15,781 bases of DNA from NCBI GenBank assembly GCA_016776705.1, contig JADHSW010000049.1, positions 1 through 15,781 on the forward strand, in the 5' to 3' direction. The translations under genes and the position numbers were made by a program. Shown one piece after another: positions 6,474 through 13,500 of this stretch. Position 1 is the first letter of the stretch, and each line of letters begins with the position of its first letter. This stretch comes from Rhodospirillales bacterium (GTDB lineage: Bacteria; Pseudomonadota; Alphaproteobacteria; Rhodospirillales; JABHCV01). Below the pieces are notes generated by a model. The model ran no database searches, was not told where the DNA came from, and saw nothing but the letters and a program-made list of their open reading frames with translations.

Positions 6474-7853
6474 CTATCTCTTATTACTTCCCTGGATGGT
6501 TATCTCGGGCAATATTCCGCCCGGATTAAAACGCATGACGACAAGAAGAACCAGCCCCATCATAAACAGGCGCATATGTTGCGCCGAATCCATAAGGTGC
6601 AACCGAACAGGGCTTGTTTCATCCATCCAGTTGGTGGCGAAATCGATTAGCCAAACGCCGACCGGCTCGGCCTCAATCCAGATCAGCCAGATCAGGAACC
6701 CCCCCAACACTGAGCCCAGATTATTACCCGATCCACCGACGATCACCATAACCCAGATCAGGAAAGTAAAACGCAGCGGATTATAGGTGCCCGGCGTTAG
6801 TTGACCGTCAAGGGTTGTCAGCATTGCCCCTGCGATCCCGACAACGGCGGAACCAATGATGAAGACCTGGAGATGACGTCCGGTAATATTCTTGCCCATG
6901 GCGGCTGCAGAGACCTCGTTGTCGCGAATGGCCCGCATCATGCGCCCCCAGGGGGAATTCAGGGCTAGTACGCTCATGGACAGGACAATGACCAGAACCA
7001 TAGCGAACAAACCGGCGTAACATATTTTGACGAAGACACTGGATTGTTCGATTACCAGTGAGGTCAGCAAATCCGATCTGGCCTCCGTAGAAAGATTGTT
7101 CAGTGCAGACGTATTGAACCATTCCGTCCAGTTGATGAACCAGTCACTAGTTTGCAGGTCGATCTCGTAGGGGACGGGGCGGGGAAGGCCGGTGACGTTC
7201 TTGACGCCACGGGTCAGCCAATCCTCGTTCTTCAAAAGGGCAATGATAATTTCCGAAATGCCCAGGGTGGCGATGGCCAGATAGTCGGATCGCAATCCAA
7301 GGGCGATTTTGCCAATGACCCACGCAGCGCCGGCGGCAAAAACACCGCCCACAACCCACGAGAACATAATCGGCATGCCAAGGCCGCCCAGATATCCTGT
7401 CACCGCCGGATTGACGCCTTCAATGTCGGCGACGGCGGTGTCCAGGAAATACCGGGTAGCGAGAATGCCAATCAGGACAATTATCGAAAGAGCGATGACG
7501 CGCAGGCCCCCTTTGGGCAGGCGGCGATAGGTAAAGGTTGCGATCGCAACCGTGAGTGCAAAGAAAACTGCCCCAAGAAACAGGTTCGATCCTCCTGCGG
7601 CCCAGGCTGCTGGAACAGGCGCTTTGGATACCAGAACGGCGGCGAGCCCGCCCAGGGCGGCAAAGCCCATGGTGCCCACATTGAACAGCCCCGCATAACC
7701 CCATTGAATATTGACCCCCAGCGCCATGACTGACGAAATAAGACACAGGTTGAAAATCGACAGCGTCAATGCCCAGGACTGGAAATAGCCGACCATTGCC
7801 AGCAGACAGGCCATAACGGTGAATGCAAGAGCGGAGCGTTGTGCGTTGTTCAT
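6474..7853 (-). CDS. livM: Liv-type ABC transporter permease LivM (long form)
   Basis: An inner-membrane permease of 459 residues, the second half of the channel. Recognised by GYAGLFNVGTMGFAALGG (~52-69), GLRSDYLAIATLGISEII (~186-203) and the ATPase-coupling region MRAIRDNEVSAAAMGKN (~306-322). Two things differ from the core family. About 70 extra residues between the second and third of these landmarks include two added hydrophobic segments (~91-108 and ~119-136), and there is a long polar loop at ~225-272. The ATG overlaps the livH stop as ATGA, a translational coupling signal. The gene ends 111 bases before livK. Confidence 0.9.
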   Translation of the reverse strand: MNNAQRSALAFTVMACLLAMVGYFQSWALTLSIFNLCLISSVMALGVNIQWGYAGLFNVGTMGFAALGGLAAVLVSKAPVPAAWAAGGSNLFLGAVFFALTVAIATFTYRRLPKGGLRVIALSIIVLIGILATRYFLDTAVADIEGVNPAVTGYLGGLGMPIMFSWVVGGVFAAGAAWVIGKIALGLRSDYLAIATLGISEIIIALLKNEDWLTRGVKNVTGLPRPVPYEIDLQTSDWFINWTEWFNTSALNNLSTEARSDLLTSLVIEQSSVFVKICYAGLFAMVLVIVLSMSVLALNSPWGRMMRAIRDNEVSAAAMGKNITGRHLQVFIIGSAVVGIAGAMLTTLDGQLTPGTYNPLRFTFLIWVMVIVGGSGNNLGSVLGGFLIWLIWIEAEPVGVWLIDFATNWMDETSPVRLHLMDSAQHMRLFMMGLVLLVVMRFNPGGILPEITIQGSNKR

Positions 7854-8863
7854 ATTGTGCGCCCCTTCAAGATACCGGTCGGTCGTATCAACAACACCAG
7901 AACCAGAATGATAAACGAGACGGCAAATTTGTAATCTGTGGACAGGAACTGAACCAGTCCGTCAGGGGCCCAGCTATCCGGCACCAGGTATTTGATGAAC
8001 TTTTTGTAAGCGTAAGTAATTGAAACTTCTGAAAAAGCGACAACAAAACCGCCGATAATAGCGCCAACGGGTTTGCCTATCCCGCCAACGATAGCGGCGG
8101 CGAAAAACGGCAATAGCAGCTGAAAATAAGTGAAGGGCTTGAAGCTTTTGTCCAGGCCATAAAGCGTGCCTGCGATGGTCGCCAGCGCTGCGGTGATAAT
8201 CCAGGTCACCATAACCACCTTTTCCGGGTCGATGCCGGAAAGAAGGGCCAGATCCTCGTTATCGGAATAAGCGCGCATGGCCTTGCCGGTGCGGGTGTGT
8301 TGCAGGAACCAGAACAGGGCGAGCACCAGCACGAAGGCAATGCCTATGGTCAGGCCCTGGCTGATCTTGATGGCCAGGCCTTCGCCCAGGCCAGTCATTT
8401 CCTTAAAGGCGCGGGCCTTGATGATAAACCGCTCGCCATCAGCGAAGCGTTGGTCATTGGGGCCAATGATAAAGCGCACAACACCATTCAGCACGAACAT
8501 CACGCCAATGGACGCAATGACGAAGATCGCCGGGGCGCTGCGTTTCTTACGATAGAATTTGTAGACAGACTTGTCGATAAACAGCGCTATGACGATGGTC
8601 AGGGCGATGGCGATCGGCAGGGCTATAAGGGCCGTCGGCAGGGGACCAAAGGTCACGCCCATGGACTGCAGCCACCATGTCATAAGTACGGTAATCATAG
8701 TGCCGAAGGCCATCAGGTCCGAATGAGCAAAATTGGCGAAGCGCAGGATGCCGTAAATCAGGGTGATGCCCAATGCGCCAAGGGCCAGTTGGGAGCCATA
8801 CGTCAAAACCGGAATAATGACGAAATTTGACAGCAGGACGATGGCGTTCAGAATATCGGTCAA
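7850..8863 (-). CDS. livH: Liv-type ABC transporter permease LivH
   Basis: An inner-membrane permease of 337 residues with about eight hydrophobic segments. Family landmarks are ITLIYGILRFANFAHSDLMA (~33-52) and the coupling loop GKAMRAYSDNEDLALLSGI in the second half, then AAAIVGGIGKPVGAIIGG. The C-terminus ends RPTGILKGRTI. The start is a TTG at 8863, with GGGGGG at the end of livF about 10 bases before it; there is no in-frame ATG until deep in the first membrane region. It begins 6 bases after the livF stop and overlaps livM by 4 bases. Confidence 0.9.
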   Translation of the reverse strand: MTDILNAIVLLSNFVIIPVLTYGSQLALGALGITLIYGILRFANFAHSDLMAFGTMITVLMTWWLQSMGVTFGPLPTALIALPIAIALTIVIALFIDKSVYKFYRKKRSAPAIFVIASIGVMFVLNGVVRFIIGPNDQRFADGERFIIKARAFKEMTGLGEGLAIKISQGLTIGIAFVLVLALFWFLQHTRTGKAMRAYSDNEDLALLSGIDPEKVVMVTWIITAALATIAGTLYGLDKSFKPFTYFQLLLPFFAAAIVGGIGKPVGAIIGGFVVAFSEVSITYAYKKFIKYLVPDSWAPDGLVQFLSTDYKFAVSFIILVLVLLIRPTGILKGRTI

Positions 8864-8869
8864 AATGTT

Positions 8870-9574
8870 CTATCCCCCCAGGAAGGCCCGCCGGACTTCA
8901 GGGTCGGCCAACAGGGCCTCGCCGGTATCCGTGAACTTGTTTTCGCCGGTGACCAGAACATAACCGGTGTCAGCAATGTTCAGGGCCTGACGGGCGTTCT
9001 GTTCGACCATCAGGATGGCGATGCCGGTTTGTTTGACTTCCAGAATGCGGTCGAACAACTCGTCCATGACAATGGGCGATACACCCGCCGTGGGTTCGTC
9101 CAGCATCAGCACGTCCGGTTGTGTCATCAGCGCTCGGCCAACGGCGACCTGCTGGCGTTGTCCGCCAGAAAGCTCGCCTGCCGCCTGGTCGCGTTTTTCC
9201 TTCAAAATGGGAAACAGATCAAAGATATGTTCCATGGTCGTGAAGATATCGTCGCGGCGCAAAAATGCGCCCATTTCCAGGTTTTCCTGAACCGTCATAC
9301 CGGCGAATACATTGTTCGTTTGTGGTACGAACGCCATGCCTTCCTTGACTCTGTCCTGGGGCGTAAGTTTGGTGATGTCCTTGCCGCCCAGGGTGACGCT
9401 GCCCTGGTTCAACTCCAGCATGCCGAACAGGGCCTTCATGGCCGTCGATTTTCCCGCCCCGTTGGGGCCGACGACGACGGCGATCTCGCCCTTGTCGACG
9501 GAAATATTACAACCGTGCAGAATATCCGCACCGCCGTACCCGCCACACATGTTTTTCCCCGATAAGAAACTCAC
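8870..9574 (-). CDS. livF: Liv-type ABC transporter ATP-binding protein LivF
   Basis: A cytoplasmic ATPase subunit of 234 residues. Walker A GPNGAGKST is at 36-44, Q-loop Q85 in FVPQTNN, signature LSGGQRQQ at 135-142, Walker B VLMLDEP at 155-161, and the switch region ILMVEQN follows, with glutamine in place of histidine as usual for LivF. The GTG start at 9574 directly abuts the livG stop (TAG then GTG). This start keeps the first beta strand (SFLSGKNMCGGYGG) that the family needs, whereas the in-frame ATG eight codons later would remove it. It pairs with LivG beneath LivH/LivM. Confidence 0.92.
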   Translation of the reverse strand: MSFLSGKNMCGGYGGADILHGCNISVDKGEIAVVVGPNGAGKSTAMKALFGMLELNQGSVTLGGKDITKLTPQDRVKEGMAFVPQTNNVFAGMTVQENLEMGAFLRRDDIFTTMEHIFDLFPILKEKRDQAAGELSGGQRQQVAVGRALMTQPDVLMLDEPTAGVSPIVMDELFDRILEVKQTGIAILMVEQNARQALNIADTGYVLVTGENKFTDTGEALLADPEVRRAFLGG

Positions 9575-10357
9575 CTAAGAAATCGCCCCCACTTTATTTT
9601 TCAGCCCGGTGCCCAGATAGGCCTCGATGACGTCTTCGTTGGATTTAACTTCGTCAGCAGTGCCTTGCATCAGCACTTTGCCTTCGGCCATGACGACGAC
9701 CGGGTCGCAAAGGCGGGAAATAAAATCGATGTCGTGTTCAATCATGCAGAATGTGTAATTGCGTTCCTTGTTCAGACGGATAATGGCATCGCCGATTTCA
9801 TTCAGCAACGTCCGGTTAACGCCGGCGCCCACCTCGTCCAGCAACACGATCTTGGCGTCTACCATCATGGTGCGCCCCAACTCCAGAAGCTTTTTCTGGC
9901 CACCGGAAAGCTGGCCCGCAGGATGGTCCGCCAGATGGTTCAAATTAAGGAAATCGATGACTTCGTCGGCCTTGTGACGGATTTCTTCTTCCTCGGCGGC
10001 GACTTTCGAGCGGTGAAACCATGTATTCATCAACGATTCGCCCAACTGACCCGCTGGCACCATCATCAGGTTCTCGCGAACCGTAAGGGATGAAAATTCG
10101 TGGGCGATCTGGAAGGTCCTGAGCAGGCCTTTTGCAAACAACTCATGAGGTTTCATGCCGGTGACGTTTTCGCCATCAAGGATGACGCTGCCAGCCGATG
10201 GTGCAAAGATACCCGCGACCAGATTGAACAAAGTCGTCTTGCCCGCCCCATTGGGCCCGATAAGCCCTGTAATCGTGCCCTTCTTGATATCGAAGCTCGC
10301 GCCGTCAACCGCCCGCAAGCCACCAAAGTGAAGGGCTACATTTTTAAGATTAATCAT
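9575..10357 (-). CDS. livG: Liv-type ABC transporter ATP-binding protein LivG
   Basis: First gene of the operon: a 260-residue cytoplasmic ATPase. Walker A GPNGAGKTT is at 34-42, Q-loop in RTFQIAHEF at ~80-88, signature LSGGQKK at 150-156, and switch EHD at 197-199. The LivG-specific tail is the helical end after QGTADEVKSNEDVIEAYLG. Walker B reads VLLDEVGAGVN (171-181). The catalytic E175 is present, but the usual proline of DEP is a valine. The ATG at 10357 matches the family start (MINLKNVALHFGG). The frame is open to 10474, but the upstream part is not ABC-like and contains the likely promoter. No clear Shine-Dalgarno is visible at this start. Confidence 0.92.
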   Translation of the reverse strand: MINLKNVALHFGGLRAVDGASFDIKKGTITGLIGPNGAGKTTLFNLVAGIFAPSAGSVILDGENVTGMKPHELFAKGLLRTFQIAHEFSSLTVRENLMMVPAGQLGESLMNTWFHRSKVAAEEEEIRHKADEVIDFLNLNHLADHPAGQLSGGQKKLLELGRTMMVDAKIVLLDEVGAGVNRTLLNEIGDAIIRLNKERNYTFCMIEHDIDFISRLCDPVVVMAEGKVLMQGTADEVKSNEDVIEAYLGTGLKNKVGAIS

Positions 10358-10382
10358 GGAATGCACGCTAACATCAAATGAC

Positions 10383-10460
10383 GCGCATGCAAATCGGTGA
10401 GTTGTGATACCTAGTTCAAACTTATGATAAATATAACAAAAAATGTGGAAAAGCGCATGC
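10383..10460. repeat. GCGCATGC pair flanking the liv promoter
   Basis: The 8-mer GCGCATGC occurs at 10383-10390 and 10453-10460 in the same orientation, 70 bases apart. One copy touches the upstream side of the candidate -35 and the other lies in the leader. A partial inverted match (TGGAATGcACGC near 10357, GCGCATGCCATTCCA at 10453) also spans the region. This could be an operator for a regulator of the liv operon; the role is inferred. Confidence 0.35.
10424..10451 (-). promoter_or_regulatory. Candidate sigma-70 promoter of the liv operon
   Basis: On the - strand TTTCCA (10451-10446), a 16-base spacer and TATCAT (10429-10424) form a reasonable promoter. It lies in an AT-rich block and would give a leader of about 60 bases before the livG ATG. 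The rest of 10358-10563 holds no gene that I can support. Confidence 0.42.
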
Positions 10461-10540
10461 CATTCCATTTGCAAGTACAGTATCTATCATTAGTGACTGC
10501 AGGGACCTTTCGTGGCTGACAAAATCAGGGATTGATATTG

Positions 10541-10559
10541 AAAAACCTCGAAGATGAGG
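10541..10559 (-). terminator. Weak terminator after the giant FecR/RTX gene
   Basis: On the - strand CCTC-ATCTTC-GAGG is followed by TTTTT, about five bases after the stop of the large gene. The stem is only 4 bp, so efficiency is uncertain and read-through into livG is possible. Confidence 0.4.
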
Positions 10560-10563
10560 CAGT

Positions 10564-13500
10564 TCAGGTAATAGTGAAATCGGTGGAATCAAAGTTCGTC
10601 GAAAGGGCAGAAAGTGTGGTCACGTCGTCAAGTGTAATCATCAAAACAGCGCTTCCGGCGGTATCCACGTCGGCGTCATACCATACTTCGGCCCGCGATG
10701 TTGACGTATTGAAGGCCGTGTAGAGAAGTGTGTTGTTTGATGTCAGCGTGCCCCCGAGCGCATCAATGAGGGATTGAATTCCGGCGGCATCCGCAACAGC
10801 AGCGTCAGTTTTCAGGATAATGTTATTCCCGTCAGCTTCAGCGCCAGAAGCAGAGAAGCTTTTGCTTCCACCAAGACCAAACGTGGTGGCAAAATCAAGC
10901 GTATTGGTGCCGGTTAGGTAGTCCGTGATGGTGTCGCCCGCATCGCTGGCGGCATCATAAGAAAACGTATCGTTACCGCTTCCACCAGTCAGAATGTCGG
11001 CCCCGCCGTTGCCGGCGATGTCATCGGCTAGATCTCCACCAGTGAAAGTATCAATGCCACCACCACCGTCGTATGACAGGTTACCGTTGGTCTCGGCTGA
11101 TCCATTGACCGTCACGGCAGCACTGGTCACAGCGGTTGCGTTAATGGTTGTGGTCGATCCGCTAGCGCCATTGGCGTCATCCAGGGTCAGGTTGTGGGCT
11201 TCGTCAGACAAAATCCAGGTTTCCCAGCCCGTCACATTGGTCAACTCACCGGAAAGCACGGTACCGGCACCTGTGATTGTCAGGGCATCGCTACCCCCGC
11301 TGCCGCCGGTCAGGGCCGCTGTAGCGCCGGTAAGCATCAACTGACTGACGGTCAATGCGTTGGTCCCAGCTCCGCCTGTATAGTTAAGTGTACCATCGGT
11401 TTCCAGGGTTGCGTCCACCGATGCCGCTGCGCTGGTCAGGGCGGACGCATTAATTGTTAAGGTTTCCCCGCTGGCGACGTTGCCTGCCGCCGTGGCCAGG
11501 GTGAAGGCGACGTTTCCGGACAGGGTCCATGTCTCGAAGTTGCTGACGCCCCCAAGTTCGCTGGTGCTCATGTTGCCGGTACCGACGAGGATCAGGTTGT
11601 CCGACGTTCCCGCGCCGCCATCAAGTGCAGCGGTTGCCCCTTCCATCATCGCCGTTGCCACCGTCAGCGTATCAATGCCGCTACCACCTGTATAGTTGAT
11701 GGTTCCATCGGTTTCGAGGGTCGCGTCAAACGTCGATGCCAAAGCCGCAGAGGCATCTACCGTCAATGTATCGGTGCTGGCGACGTTGCCTGCAATGGTG
11801 GTTATGGTATAGGAAGCGCTGGTTGACAGGGTCCATTTTTCGAAGCTCTGTACGTTGGCAATATTTCCTGATGTCAGGGTCCCTCCACCTGTGATGTTCA
11901 GGGTGTCTCCGGTAGAATGATCGGCGTTGCCATCGACGGATATTCCGTTGGCCAGATCGGACAGGGCAACGGTGATATTGTCGTCATTGGTGCTGCCGGT
12001 AACAACTTCCACATTCGACACAGTGACAACATTAGTGTTGGAGCCGTCGGCAACCAGGGTGAGCGTGTCATTGCCGGTACTGCCCGCAAGGTCAATGGTG
12101 CCATTTCCGGTAAAAGAACCCGTCAGGCTGTCATCGGAAGCCGTGCCGTTTATGTTGGTGGCTGTGGTGGCGTTGCTGATGGCTACAGTATTGGCCCCGG
12201 CAAGCAGGTTGATTGTATCGGTGCCGCCGCCGCCCAGATTGATCGTTGATCCACTCGCCAAAGCGGTCGTCAGCGTGATGGTGTCGCTGCCGGTGCTGGC
12301 TGTTATGGATTCGACATCGCCCACGCTGATCACGTTGGTCGCTGCAAACAAGGTCAGGGTGTCATCGGTTTCCGACGCAACGCCGTTTATGGTGCCTGTG
12401 TAGGCCGCGCCCATGGCGAGGTTATTCTGTGCCGTGGTTCCCGTCATATTCAGGGTTTCGGTATTGGTGAAGGTTCCTGAATTGGTGCCGTTCCAAAGGT
12501 TGATGGTGTCGCTCAGATCGCCCATGTTAAAGGCGACGCTGGAAACAGCAGAGCCCAAAGTCAAGGTATCGGCGCTGGTCGAGCCGACGACGGATTCGAC
12601 GCCGCTCAGTGTCACCGTGTTTGCCCCGCCAGCCAATGTAAGCTGGTCTGAACTGCCGGTGGAGAGGTCAATGCTGACTGAGGATAAAGTGTTTTCAACT
12701 GTGAGAGCATCGTTACTGCCCGTGCCAACGATATTTTCGACGTTGCTGAAGGTCGCAACGTTCGCACCTGCGTACAGGTTGACCGTGTCGGTGCCGCCGT
12801 CAAGATCGATGACGCTGCCACTACCAAGTGCTGACAGCATGGAAATGATGTCATTGCCGGTGCCGGTGGCGTTGATGGTTTCGGTAAAGCCGATGCTGTA
12901 GGTGTTGGCGGTATTGGTTAGCAAATTTACGGTGTCGTTGCCGGAACTCCCATTGACGGAGGAGACGGTCATTGAGGTTGCGGTTTCGATGTTGGTGACC
13001 GTCGTGTCGTTAATATTAATGGTATCGTCGGCGGTGGTGCCCAGAAGTTGCAGGGTATCGATGCTGATAAGGCTGCCGGTATGGGTGAATACAGTATTGT
13101 AGGTAATTCCGATGGTGTCGGTACCTGTGCCGCCGTCAATATCGCCAACGACTGAAACACCGCCGCGGACATTAATTGTATCGTCGCCTGCTCCACCTTT
13201 ATAGGAGTTGGCTTTCAACGTTTCACTGCCGCCAATGATGTTTAGTGTGTCGTTGCCGACGCCGCCGTCAATATAGTCATAGCCCCCACCATAAAGGCTG
13301 ATGGTATCGTTGTCGGCAGAACCGATCAGGGTGCTGACATCCCAAATCTGATCGTTGATCCGGGCCTCTTGATCGCTGGCTATGTTTTCGCTAATGCCGG
13401 CGGAGCCGCCCGGTTCATCTCCGTAAAAGCCAAACATGGCGACGGTGAGCCCCGCCGTCCCGTCATTGCCGTTGCCGTATGTATTGTCGAAATCGATCGC

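Noticed and set aside
7152..7733. + strand frame of 193 codons opposite livM
   Set aside because: Gln/Gly/Asp-rich translation typical of the reverse complement of a membrane-protein gene.
8297..9565. Long + strand frames opposite livH and livF (8297-8830 and 9029-9565)
   Set aside because: They mirror the codon pattern of the real ABC transporter genes and show no domain or ribosome site.
10358..10474. N-terminal extension of the livG frame
   Set aside because: The added residues do not resemble the ABC domain, and the stretch contains the probable promoter and leader.
10532..10723. + strand frame of 63 codons overlapping the 3' end of the giant gene
   Set aside because: No ribosome site or recognisable domain, and most of it lies antisense to the conserved type I secretion tail.
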